From Anaerolineales bacterium (GTDB lineage Bacteria > Chloroflexota > Anaerolineae > Anaerolineales > UBA6663), in the NCBI GenBank assembly GCA_020845955.1, contig JADLEU010000398.1, forward strand, positions 1 to 62,892: a stretch of DNA of 62,892 nucleotides. Direction: 5' to 3'. Both the position numbers and the translations under genes were made by a program. The notes beneath the pieces were generated by a model. It saw only the letters and a list, made by a program, of their open reading frames with translations, searched no databases and was not told the origin of the DNA. Positions 24,702 to 32,745 of this stretch are shown in pieces. Positions within the stretch are counted from its first letter, which is position 1, and every line of letters starts with the position of its first letter.

Positions 24702-25765
24702 GCTTCATTAATCCACTCAATGTGCTGCTGGCAGCGCTGGTGGGCGCGGGAGTTTTTGCGCTGACGGTCGCCCTGCTGTCCCAGCGCCCCGTGAACCTAT
24801 CCGAAACCGAGAAACTCTTCGGCGCCGGCTCCGTCGATCTCCCCTGGCACGTGCGGCTGCAGCGCCAGCTCGACCTGGCCGGCATCGATCTGACGGTCGC
24901 GACGTTCCTGCCCATGCTGCTTATGCTCTCGCTCCTGGCCGGGCTTGCGGCTTACCTTGTTTCGGGGGCCTGGCTGGCCGGCGTGCTCGGCCTGGTGCTC
25001 GGCGCTCTGGGCTACTGGCTGTACCTGTCACAGAAAGCGGACCGGGCGCTGGAAACCTACGAAGAAGAGTTGCCGCAGGTGTTAGCGCGTCTCGTCGCGG
25101 GCGCGCGGCTGGGCAACAGCCTGCCGGTGGCCGCCGAGCACGTGGCCCAGTTTGGCCCGCCGCTCTGCCGGGCGGACTGGGCTTACATCGCCGCGCAGCT
25201 GCGTGCGAACGCGCCGGCCGAGCAGGTCTTCAAGGTGATCGGCCTGCGGCGCGGCAGCCAGCTCCTCAACAGCATCCTGGAGCTGCTCCTGCTGCAGCAG
25301 GCCCGCCGCACGCCGCTCAGCGAGGCGCTGCCACTCATCCAGGCGTCGCTCGAAGACCGGGTGAGGACGATCCGCCGCGCCCGCACCCAGATGAAGGGAC
25401 CGATCCGGGAGCTGTGGATCGTGTGCTCCGCCCCGTTTGCCGCGGTGCTGGTGCTGCGGCTGATGTCGCCCGAGTTCACCGCCATCTACAGCACGCCGCT
25501 CGGCCAGGTGCTCTTGCTCATCGGCTGGGGCATGGCCCTGGTCGCCCTTGCCCTGGCGCACCGTTCCTTCAGCCAGGCGCTACGGCGCGAGACCGATTTC
25601 TCGGGCGGGCTGAAGCCCGCGCCCCGGCCCACGCTGCCGCCCAAGGCGCCGCCTGGAGGCCACGCCGGCGGCGGGCCGTCACACCGGGCGCCTGTCTCGC
25701 TGGCGGGCCTGACGGGCCAGGCCCAGGCCGAAGCCATCCGCGAAGGGAGCGCGCCCCATGCCTGA
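24698..25765 (+). CDS. tadB: TadB inner-membrane pilus assembly protein
   Basis: The product is 355 aa with N-terminal hydrophobic segments (NVLLAALVGAGVFALTVALL and LAAYLVSGAWLAGVLGLVLG), a GspF-type domain (ETYEEELPQVLARLVAGARLG) and C-terminal helices near VLLLIGWGMALVALAL. A Pro/Gly-rich tail follows. It overlaps tadA by 4 bp and tadC by 8 bp. Confidence 0.85.
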   Translation: MSFINPLNVLLAALVGAGVFALTVALLSQRPVNLSETEKLFGAGSVDLPWHVRLQRQLDLAGIDLTVATFLPMLLMLSLLAGLAAYLVSGAWLAGVLGLVLGALGYWLYLSQKADRALETYEEELPQVLARLVAGARLGNSLPVAAEHVAQFGPPLCRADWAYIAAQLRANAPAEQVFKVIGLRRGSQLLNSILELLLLQQARRTPLSEALPLIQASLEDRVRTIRRARTQMKGPIRELWIVCSAPFAAVLVLRLMSPEFTAIYSTPLGQVLLLIGWGMALVALALAHRSFSQALRRETDFSGGLKPAPRPTLPPKAPPGGHAGGGPSHRAPVSLAGLTGQAQAEAIREGSAPHA

Positions 25766-26702
25766 CCTTCTGCACTACCACCTGTTCTTCGGCCTGATGG
25801 CTGCTTTGGGCGGCTGGCTCCTCGTCGTTGGGGTGCGACGCGGCGCTGACAGGCATCCAGCCGTGCCGCTGACCTCCACGGGCGCGCCGCCCGCGGAACC
25901 GGCTGATGCTGTCAGCGCGCTGCCACGCCCGGTTCGGCGACGTTGGTCGCAGCCGGTCAGTGCCTTGGGCCGGCGGCTGCTGGGACAGCGTGATGTCTCC
26001 CGGCTCGAAGACCGGCTGCGGCGCTCCGGCTGGCGCTACGGCTCGGTGGGCGACTACTACGGCTCCAAGATTGCCACGGCGGTGACCTTCTTCGTTGCGG
26101 GCGCCATGAGCGGCCTGCTGCTCGGCTTTCCGGCGCTGGCGCTCACCGTCATCGCGGCCGGGCTCGGCGCCTGGGGCCTGTTCCTGCCCGACCTGGAGCT
26201 GCGCACGACACTGCGCGAGCGCCGTGAGGCGCTGTATCGCGAGATGGCCTGGACGCTCGACCGCGTGGCCCTCGTCATGGGGACCGGCGAAGCGCTGGAA
26301 CCCGCGCTGCACCGCGTCGCCGGTGAGTCCTTCGCCTGGCTCTCGGGTGGGGCAGGCGGCCTGTTTACCGCGCTCCTGCGCGATATCGCGGCGGGCCTGG
26401 CCACGCAACGGCACGACGTGGCCGCACTCCTGGCCGACCTGCGCCGCGGTCTGCCCGAGGACATTCCAGAGCTGGATGAGTTCCTTCAGTCCGTGCAGCT
26501 CAACCTGGAGAAGCGGCAGCCGATTGTTGACCCGCTCCGCGCCCTGGCGCGCACCATGCGTGACCGGCTCAACAACCGGGTCGAGGAGCTGGCGCAGAAG
26601 GCGGAGCTCAAGGTCGTGGCGCTGACATCGGGCGTGATCGTGCCGGCGCTCCTGGTCGTGGTGTTGGGAGCCGCCGTCCTGGGGTTCGTGAGTTCATTCT
26701 AG
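25758..26702 (+). CDS. tadC: TadC inner-membrane pilus assembly protein
   Basis: The product is 314 aa with a GspF-like domain. Visible features: LEDRLRRSGWRYGS, two helices (VTFFVAGAMSGLLLGFPALA and onward), LRTTLRERREALYREMAWTLDRVAL and a C-terminal helix ending GAAVLGFVSSF. It forms the platform with TadB and TadA. Confidence 0.85.
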   Translation: MPDLLHYHLFFGLMAALGGWLLVVGVRRGADRHPAVPLTSTGAPPAEPADAVSALPRPVRRRWSQPVSALGRRLLGQRDVSRLEDRLRRSGWRYGSVGDYYGSKIATAVTFFVAGAMSGLLLGFPALALTVIAAGLGAWGLFLPDLELRTTLRERREALYREMAWTLDRVALVMGTGEALEPALHRVAGESFAWLSGGAGGLFTALLRDIAAGLATQRHDVAALLADLRRGLPEDIPELDEFLQSVQLNLEKRQPIVDPLRALARTMRDRLNNRVEELAQKAELKVVALTSGVIVPALLVVVLGAAVLGFVSSF

Positions 26703-26768
26703 GAAGGCTTACCGAATTTGCGAAAGGAATGCGAGTGAAGCGCGGTCGGTATGGTGGCCACCAGAGCG

Positions 26769-27230
26769 TTACCAAAACTCCGCCATGTATTTCACTGCCA
26801 AGAACAGCCACGTCAAATTCCATGGGAGCGCGAGCAGATTTCCAGATTTCTCTCTAGACCCGGCAACTTCAAGGGCCGCAATCACTGCGAACACGAGTCC
26901 AATCGGCCAAATAGGGCACGTAGACCAGGCAAGAGTAGACCAGGCAAGAGCGATGACCGGAATATTGCCCAACATGGGCCATGCAAGAGCCAAACTACCC
27001 TCCCAGGACATATGGGGTACGTCTTTGCGAATAGTGCGGATGAGAAAGACCGCCCCCGTGCAGGCGAAGATCGCAAACGGGATTCCAAATCGCCGGAACA
27101 ACTCACTTCCGTATTGCTCCCAACCTGGCCACAAGACAAGGAAATGGAACAGTGCTGTGCCTGCCCCTGCGACGCCTGCAGATATGGCCTCAATGGCAGT
27201 AAGGCTTAGTGCCGAGCGCTTCCCAAGCAT
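26769..27230 (-). CDS. Small integral membrane protein on the opposite strand
   Basis: The product is 153 aa with about four membrane segments (AGTALFHFLVLWPGW; FGIPFAIFACTGAVFLI; LAWPMLGNIPVIALAW; PIGLVFAVIAALEVAG). The ATG at 27230 has GGGAG 7 nt upstream, which supports a real gene, unlike the overlapping plus-strand frames. It interrupts the Tad locus between tadC and the pilin gene. No family is recognised. Confidence 0.55.
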   Translation of the reverse strand: MLGKRSALSLTAIEAISAGVAGAGTALFHFLVLWPGWEQYGSELFRRFGIPFAIFACTGAVFLIRTIRKDVPHMSWEGSLALAWPMLGNIPVIALAWSTLAWSTCPIWPIGLVFAVIAALEVAGSREKSGNLLALPWNLTWLFLAVKYMAEFW

Positions 27231-27404
27231 GGCACTTCTCCCGTGTGATAGCTGAGGACTCAATGAGGACGCCGCACATGGTGGAGATCATATAGTAGTT
27301 CTGGGATTGCGATTGGAGACGACCTTGATTTGGAGATCCTATGCAGTGAACAGCACACGTCGACCACGAACTCACCCGACATTGTAGCCAAAGGAGATAT
27401 GTCC

Positions 27405-27590
27405 ATGCTGACGGAAGCAAAGGCACAGCTGCAAGCGTTCTGGAACGACGAGGCCGGCCTCTCGGCGACCGAATACGCCATCCTGTTCGTGGTCCTGCTC
27501 GTCTTCATCGTCGCGGGCATCCGGGTCCTGGGCCCCAAGATCGTGGACCTCTTCAACCGAGCCGGGGCGGCGCTGGACGCGGCCGGCTAA
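27405..27590 (+). CDS. flp: Flp-type pilin
   Basis: The prepilin is 61 aa. The class IVb signature EAG/LSATEYAILFVV gives a cleavage after Gly18, leaving Glu5 and Tyr6 in the mature pilin, and one long hydrophobic helix follows. The ATG at 27405 is best placed for AGGAG (8 nt); an ATG at 27399 is too close. The peptidase at 46555 should process it. It is the likely major subunit of the pilus. Confidence 0.9.
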   Translation: MLTEAKAQLQAFWNDEAGLSATEYAILFVVLLVFIVAGIRVLGPKIVDLFNRAGAALDAAG

Positions 27591-27604
27591 GGCCGACCAG
27601 GCAC

Positions 27605-27638
27605 GGCGGCGGCCGGGCGCGTATGCCTGGCCGCCGCC
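27605..27638 (+). repeat. 10-bp G+C-rich hairpin after the pilin gene
   Basis: Arms 27605-27614 and 27629-27638 are perfect complements with a 14-nt loop and no T tract. Placed 15 bp after the pilin stop, it could protect the pilin mRNA and give more pilin than the TadE-like proteins encoded after it. Confidence 0.75.
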
Positions 27639-27652
27639 AGAAGGCACTTCAC

Positions 27653-28081
27653 ATGCCGTACGGATTTCGAAGATCATGCGAGAGGGGTGTGTCCTCGGCC
27701 GAGTTTGCGCTGGTCATGCCGGCGTTCTTCCTGGCCGTCATGGTCGTCCTGGCGTTGGCGTTGTGGCTGTTCAGTCTGTTGCTGGCGGCCACTGGTGTGC
27801 CTGCTGGCGCGCGCGTGGCCGGGACCGAGGCCGGCCTCAGCAGCGGCTATGCCCGCGTACAGACCATCATGGGCGTGGTGCAGCCGGCGGCCGGGGCATC
27901 TGGTGCCACTCAGTTCAGCCAGGGCGCGCCCGGTTGTGAACGCGCCATCTTCGCCCGCCTCAACGGCACAGGCGGGTTCCGTCTGCCGCTCCTGGGCGAC
28001 CTGTCCGCCCGGCTCCAGGCCGGCGCGCAGGGCCGCGACTGGCGCTTCTGGGCCGGCAAGCCGAGCGACGGCTGTGACTGA
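27653..28081 (+). CDS. TadE-like pseudopilin 1
   Basis: The product is 142 aa with the TadE pattern ERGVSSAEFALVMPAFFLAV followed by one membrane helix. It carries Glu at position 5-like spacing after the Gly. The C-terminal part has two cysteines that may pair. It is the most divergent of the three consecutive TadE-like genes. Confidence 0.7.
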   Translation: MPYGFRRSCERGVSSAEFALVMPAFFLAVMVVLALALWLFSLLLAATGVPAGARVAGTEAGLSSGYARVQTIMGVVQPAAGASGATQFSQGAPGCERAIFARLNGTGGFRLPLLGDLSARLQAGAQGRDWRFWAGKPSDGCD

Positions 28082-28094
28082 GACAGGAGGATCC

Positions 28095-28568
28095 ATGAAA
28101 AGGAACACGACGCTACGCGGCCACATGCCGGAGCGCGGCCAGGCGTCGGTTGAGTTGGTGCTTGTGCTGCCGCTCATCGTGTTGATGATCGTCGGGCTGC
28201 TGGCGCTCGGCCGGCTGCTGTATGTCCACCTGGCCATTCTGACGGCAGCGAATGACTGCGCGACGAGCGCGGCCCAGGCGACGGCGTTTGACGGGATGAT
28301 GGGCCAGGGCTTTGCCGCGCGCGAAAACAGCCTATCCACCTTCCGGGTCTCTCAAAACGTGACTACCGGCGGCATCTACTCGGCAGTCTCGCCGCACAAC
28401 GCCTTCGGCAACATCGCCTGCCAGGTGGGCTACCCGCAGGAACTGCGCTGGCTCGGGACCTTTGACGGCACCATCTTCGTCGGCCCGCAGTTCTTCACCG
28501 TCGAGTACACCATCCATCTCCCCTGGCAGCCGTATAAGTCCAACTGGGACGAGGCCCCCTCGCCATGA
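28095..28568 (+). CDS. tadE: TadE-like pseudopilin 2
   Basis: The product is 157 aa. ERGQASVELVLVLPLIVLMI and then VGLLALGRLLYVHLAILTAANDCA are typical TadE. AGGAGG precedes the ATG at 28095. It is closely related to the next gene, with shared ANDCAT/TNDCAT and PYKSNW/PYKSDW positions, and so arose by duplication. Confidence 0.82.
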   Translation: MKRNTTLRGHMPERGQASVELVLVLPLIVLMIVGLLALGRLLYVHLAILTAANDCATSAAQATAFDGMMGQGFAARENSLSTFRVSQNVTTGGIYSAVSPHNAFGNIACQVGYPQELRWLGTFDGTIFVGPQFFTVEYTIHLPWQPYKSNWDEAPSP

Positions 28569-28999
28569 ATAGCGATCATAGATTTCGGCGTGGCCACGAG
28601 CAGGGGCAGGCTTCCGTGGAACTGGTCATGGTTCTGCCCCTGCTGGTGCTCATGATCCTAGGGATGCTGGTGTTGGGCCGTATGCTCTACATCCACCTGG
28701 CTCTGATCACGGCGACGAACGATTGCGCGACGGCCGCCGCCCAGGCCGTACGCTCCGACCAGGCCTACCGGCAGGGCAACGCGGCGCGTAGCCAGAGCCT
28801 GGCTACCTTTGCCGTGCCGCAGGAGAACCCCGGCGGCCTGGCATTCTCCAACGATGCCACCTGCCAGACCGGCTACACGGCCGAGCCCGAGTGGTTCTTC
28901 TGGGGCGGCGGCACATGGCACCCGCGAGTCTTCACCATCTACTACGAGTTCAGCCAGCCCCGGCAGCCCTACAAGTCGGACTGGCGCCTGGTGGAGTAG
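28565..28999 (+). CDS. TadE-like pseudopilin 3
   Basis: The product is 144 aa with EQGQASVELVMVLPLLVLMI and one membrane helix. It overlaps the previous gene by 4 bp and shares its architecture through to the PYKSDWRLVE end. The pair probably forms a heteromeric minor pilin complex. Confidence 0.82.
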   Translation: MNSDHRFRRGHEQGQASVELVMVLPLLVLMILGMLVLGRMLYIHLALITATNDCATAAAQAVRSDQAYRQGNAARSQSLATFAVPQENPGGLAFSNDATCQTGYTAEPEWFFWGGGTWHPRVFTIYYEFSQPRQPYKSDWRLVE

Positions 29000-29007
29000 G
29001 CAGCGTG

Positions 29008-29517
29008 ATGGATCTGGCACGCAGTGCGGCGCTGATGGCGGTGTTGACCGAGGTGATGCAATGGGCCGGCGGGCTGGGCGCCATCTACTTCACCGTGGCG
29101 CTGGTGACCACCCTGGCCCAGGCGCATGTCGGCGCCAGCGCCGGGCGGACGGGCGTGCTGGTCGAGCTCTACGAGCGCCTGATCCCGATCATAGTCTGCC
29201 TGGCGGTGGTGGCGAGCGCCGCAGCCTTGGGCGACGCCGTGGGCCAATGGATGACGTCCGGTGTGCAGGACGCAGCGGGGGCTGTCGCGCTGTGGCGCGG
29301 CCTGGCTGAGATCGTGGTGCAGGCGGTGCTTCTATCGGTGGGGGCGAGCCTGGCGGTCGGTTTTGTGAGCGGTGTGCTCGGGGCTCAGCTCAGTGTGTTG
29401 GCCGGGCAGCCGGGCACCCTGGCGGCGCTGGCCGCGCGGCTGTTGCTGGTCGCGCTCACGGGCGTGCTTACGCTGCTGGCGGTGCGGCTGGCGGGGATGG
29501 TGATTGGCCTGATCTGA
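29008..29517 (+). CDS. Polytopic membrane protein at the Tad/T4SS junction
   Basis: The product is 169 aa with four predicted membrane segments. It begins MDLARSAALMAVLTEVMQW and ends LLAVRLAGMVIGLI. No family is recognised with certainty. Its position right before secretion genes suggests a channel component. A GTG at 29005 is an alternative start. Confidence 0.6.
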   Translation: MDLARSAALMAVLTEVMQWAGGLGAIYFTVALVTTLAQAHVGASAGRTGVLVELYERLIPIIVCLAVVASAAALGDAVGQWMTSGVQDAAGAVALWRGLAEIVVQAVLLSVGASLAVGFVSGVLGAQLSVLAGQPGTLAALAARLLLVALTGVLTLLAVRLAGMVIGLI

Positions 29518-29534
29518 CTCTGGGAGCGATAGCG

Positions 29535-29960
29535 ATGATCAAACGACAGCAAGTGTGCAAAGGAACGAAATGGCTGGCGATCGTGCTCGCGCTGGCAAGC
29601 TTGCTTGCCGGCCCGGTGATGCCAGCACAGGCAAGCAATCCCCAACAGGACAACCCGCCCGGCGGCAGCGCGTCGGTGCAGCCGCTCGTGGAGTTGGTGA
29701 CCAACGTGGCCCGGCTGTTCATCCAGTTCTTTGTGTTCTCGAGCGTGGCGGTCTTCGCCGTCAGCGTGGCGCGCGGCTTCTGGTCGGCCCAGATTGCGAA
29801 CCTGGTGGGCAGTCCGATGGGGGTGAGCCAGGCCTGGCTCAACATCATCGCCGCGGTCTTCATCTTCATCCTGGCTGTGATGTCCACGACGTTCGTCGGC
29901 ATCGTGTTCGACGCCGTCCGCGGCTACGTGGACACCTCGATCCCCATCCCGCAGTTCTGA
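29535..29960 (+). CDS. Small secreted/membrane protein, possible VirB2-like conjugation component
   Basis: The product is 141 aa. It has a signal peptide (cleavage near AQA/SN, residue 35) and two hydrophobic helices (LFIQFFVFSSVAVFAVSVA; LNIIAAVFIFILAVMSTT). A small exported protein with two helices directly before VirB6-like and VirB3/PrgI genes is the usual layout of a VirB2-type component, but the sequence is not diagnostic. Confidence 0.55.
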   Translation: MIKRQQVCKGTKWLAIVLALASLLAGPVMPAQASNPQQDNPPGGSASVQPLVELVTNVARLFIQFFVFSSVAVFAVSVARGFWSAQIANLVGSPMGVSQAWLNIIAAVFIFILAVMSTTFVGIVFDAVRGYVDTSIPIPQF

Positions 29961-29971
29961 GGAGCCGTGTG

Positions 29972-32239
29972 ATGCGCAATTGGCGTCTGGTGTGGGGTGT
30001 TTGTCTCTCGCTATTGATACTGTCTGCGGCAGCCATATCGGCGAGTCCGGTCATGGCCACCGGGCCAATGCCCGAGCCAGCCCGGCAGGCCACGCCCGTG
30101 CCGACGCCGCAGTATGTGCCGACGGCGAGGCCTACGCCGGAGCCCGGCTCAACACCCACCGCCACGCCGACACCGGTCGCACCGCCGCCCATTGTGGAGA
30201 ACATCTTCCACATCATCCGCTTCCCGTTCCAGACCATGATGGACGCCGTGGTGCAGATGAGCAACAAGATCCTGTTGCAGTCCTACCGTGAAGCTGGCCA
30301 CCGGTTCACCGGTGCGCTCGATGCCCTGGTGGCCGGGCCCTACGGTCTTGCCCCGGACGTCGCCGCCGGCGCGCCGACGCCCCTGTTTGAGAACCTGGTG
30401 CTGCCCCACTGGCGGGTCACGCTGGCCGCCGGCCTGCTGCTGTTGCCGGTGACGCTCCTGCTCACGGCGGTCAGTGCCTTGCGCTTCGGCGCGACTTCGG
30501 CCCTGGGATTGGCCGACTTGAAAGAAGCGCTCCTGGGCTGGCTGATCTCGGCCGGGGCGGCGGGCAGCTCGTATTACCTGCTGAGCCTGGCCCATCGCCT
30601 GAGCGTCGCGACCGCCGGCGGCCTGCTCGCCGCCGACTTCGGCACGCGCGTGACGGGGGCCACCCTGGCCGGCGCCTTCTTCAACGTGAACGCGCTGCTG
30701 GCCCTGGCCGGCAACCTGCTGACCTCGCCTATCGTGCTCTACCTGGCGTTCTTCGGCCTGTTCCTGGCGTCGAGTGTCATGCTGGGCCTTGGGCTGGCGC
30801 TGGCCGCGTACACGGCGCTGGCCTACCTCCTGACGACCTTAGCACCCGTGGTGCTGATTCTTGGCAGCCTGCCGCCCATGCGCTGGCTGCAGGCCCTGTG
30901 GCTAAAGGCCGTCGTCGTGACCTTCCTGATCCCGATCGTCGATGCCCTGCTGCTCAAGGCCGCCGTCTCGCTGTTCTACAACCTGCTCTCGGCGGAAGGC
31001 AGCGGCGACATTGGCACCTTTGTGACCGGCGTGTTCGTCACGGCCGGCGTTGTCAGCGTCCTGATCGCCATCAATTTCAAGGTGGGAGAGGCGGTCTTTG
31101 GTGCGCTGGCCGAGGTCCACCGGCAGGCCCTGGACGCCACGATGGGCGTGGTGAAGCTCGCGGCCGTAGCCGTGGGGTTCGCCGCCGGCGGGCTCGCAGT
31201 CGGGGCGGCGGCCGGCGCTGGGGCAGGGGGGCTGGGCGCGGCCGGCAGTACGGCTGCGGCGGGCGGGGCACCCCTCGCGGGCGCGCCTTCGGGCGGGGCA
31301 GCGAGCGCAGCCGCCTCAGCCTCATCCGGAACAGGCTCAGGGGGTACGTCTGTAGCAACACCGGGGCCGACCGCATCGACTGCCGGATTCAGCCTTCGTT
31401 CCGGCCTGGGCGGGGTTGGCCGGCGGATGCTGCAGCTGCTGGGCGGCACACCTGGCGGCGCGCCCGCGAACCAGGCGGATCCGGCCTTGACTCAGCCTGT
31501 TACGTCGGATGCGCCCGCTCCAGAAGGTAATAGCTCGGGTCCAACGCATGAACCGTCGGCATCCGAGCCTGCCGCGACAGGCGCCAGTGCGACGGATCGG
31601 CCGATGCCTCAGTCGACCGCGAACGATGGCCAGCTTCGGCGAGCGCGCCTGGCCGGCAGCTTTGGTCGGGCGCTGGCCCTGGGCACCCGCAATCCAGTTC
31701 TCCAGGGCCTGGGGCTCGGCCTGCAGGCTGGCGGGCTGGCTGGAGAAATGAAGGCCGAACGCACCCCGTCTGGGGTCAGCGCCGCAGCAACACCGCCGGA
31801 AGGGAACAGCGCCGCGTCCCTGGCGGGCGCGTTGCGCTGGTCGAACCGCGATCTCAGCCACATGCCCAATGAATTGTTCGACCCTGGCCGCGACAACACC
31901 GAGCTTATGGCCGGCGGCATGCACCAATCGTTCGTCAGCGCGGGGCGCGCGGTGCCGATGCCGGCCGTATTCCGCCTGGCGAACGAGAGTTATGGCGCGT
32001 GGCGGCAGCAGGGCCAGCCGGGCGGCATGGCCGCCCAGCGGGACCTATTCGAGGCGATGCTGGACCCCAACACCAAGGCGGACCCACAGACGCTGGTCAG
32101 CCAACTGGAGACTCTGGCATCGCGGCACGGCTTCAGGCTGGCCGGCCAGATCGCCAGCACCGCGCGCGATGCCTTCGCGCGCAGCCAGGACATCGCGGGC
32201 AGTGACACCCACAGCCCGTCCACCCCAAGGAGAAGCTAG
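29972..32239 (+). CDS. VirB6/TrbL-like polytopic membrane protein of the conjugation channel
   Basis: The product is 755 aa. A signal segment (residues 8-30) and a Thr/Pro-rich linker are followed by about seven to eight membrane helices between residues 140 and 400, then a long Gly/Ala/Ser-rich cytoplasmic or exposed tail. This is the layout of VirB6/TrbL proteins from monoderm conjugation systems. The ATG at 29972 follows GAGGAG. It is the first gene of the core secretion block. Confidence 0.75.
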   Translation: MRNWRLVWGVCLSLLILSAAAISASPVMATGPMPEPARQATPVPTPQYVPTARPTPEPGSTPTATPTPVAPPPIVENIFHIIRFPFQTMMDAVVQMSNKILLQSYREAGHRFTGALDALVAGPYGLAPDVAAGAPTPLFENLVLPHWRVTLAAGLLLLPVTLLLTAVSALRFGATSALGLADLKEALLGWLISAGAAGSSYYLLSLAHRLSVATAGGLLAADFGTRVTGATLAGAFFNVNALLALAGNLLTSPIVLYLAFFGLFLASSVMLGLGLALAAYTALAYLLTTLAPVVLILGSLPPMRWLQALWLKAVVVTFLIPIVDALLLKAAVSLFYNLLSAEGSGDIGTFVTGVFVTAGVVSVLIAINFKVGEAVFGALAEVHRQALDATMGVVKLAAVAVGFAAGGLAVGAAAGAGAGGLGAAGSTAAAGGAPLAGAPSGGAASAAASASSGTGSGGTSVATPGPTASTAGFSLRSGLGGVGRRMLQLLGGTPGGAPANQADPALTQPVTSDAPAPEGNSSGPTHEPSASEPAATGASATDRPMPQSTANDGQLRRARLAGSFGRALALGTRNPVLQGLGLGLQAGGLAGEMKAERTPSGVSAAATPPEGNSAASLAGALRWSNRDLSHMPNELFDPGRDNTELMAGGMHQSFVSAGRAVPMPAVFRLANESYGAWRQQGQPGGMAAQRDLFEAMLDPNTKADPQTLVSQLETLASRHGFRLAGQIASTARDAFARSQDIAGSDTHSPSTPRRS

Positions 32240-32241
32240 CG

Positions 32242-32736
32242 ATGCGGCCTCCAACACGCATTGACGTTTCTGAGCGGCGGTTCTTCGGCCTGACGTTTCG
32301 CCAGCTCGCCATCCTGTCCACCGCGGCCGGCCTGGCGCTGGCCTGTCTGGTTGGCCTGAGGACCTGGCCTTTCTGGCTACGGATCGTGCTGGTGTTGGCC
32401 TTCGCCGCGGTGGGTCTGATCTGGGCGTTCTGGCAGAGCCAGGGTCAGAACCTTGAGCAGCGTCTACTGGATGTCTTGATCTTCCATCGGCGCACCCGCT
32501 ACCTGCTGCACCGTGCTGTGCGGGATCACGCTCAGGCCCGGACCGCCTGGCCGGCAGTGGAGGCCAGGCCCGCCGCACAACCGCGCAAGGCACGCGCGGC
32601 CACGGCGTTGACCTGGCGGCCAGCGCTGCTGTGGATCACGGCCAACGCCCTGGGAATCGCCATTCTGAGCGGATTGACGCTCTGGCTCGCGCAGGGTGGG
32701 GCGCACCAGCTGCGCCTGATCTGGCACGGCTTCTAG
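32242..32736 (+). CDS. PrgI/VirB3-like conjugation protein
   Basis: The product is 164 aa with two adjacent membrane helices (LAILSTAAGLALACLVGL; IVLVLAFAAVGLIWAFW) after a short RIDVSERRFFGLTFRQ lead, as in the PrgI family. It lies 2 bp after the VirB6-like gene and just before virB4, the usual order. A C-terminal third helix is an extension over the common PrgI form. Confidence 0.8.
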   Translation: MRPPTRIDVSERRFFGLTFRQLAILSTAAGLALACLVGLRTWPFWLRIVLVLAFAAVGLIWAFWQSQGQNLEQRLLDVLIFHRRTRYLLHRAVRDHAQARTAWPAVEARPAAQPRKARAATALTWRPALLWITANALGIAILSGLTLWLAQGGAHQLRLIWHGF

Positions 32737-32745
32737 GGTGATGCG

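Noticed and set aside
26751-27255. Plus-strand frames of 152 and 156 codons
   Set aside because: They overlap the minus-strand membrane protein gene, which has a good ribosome site and real membrane segments.
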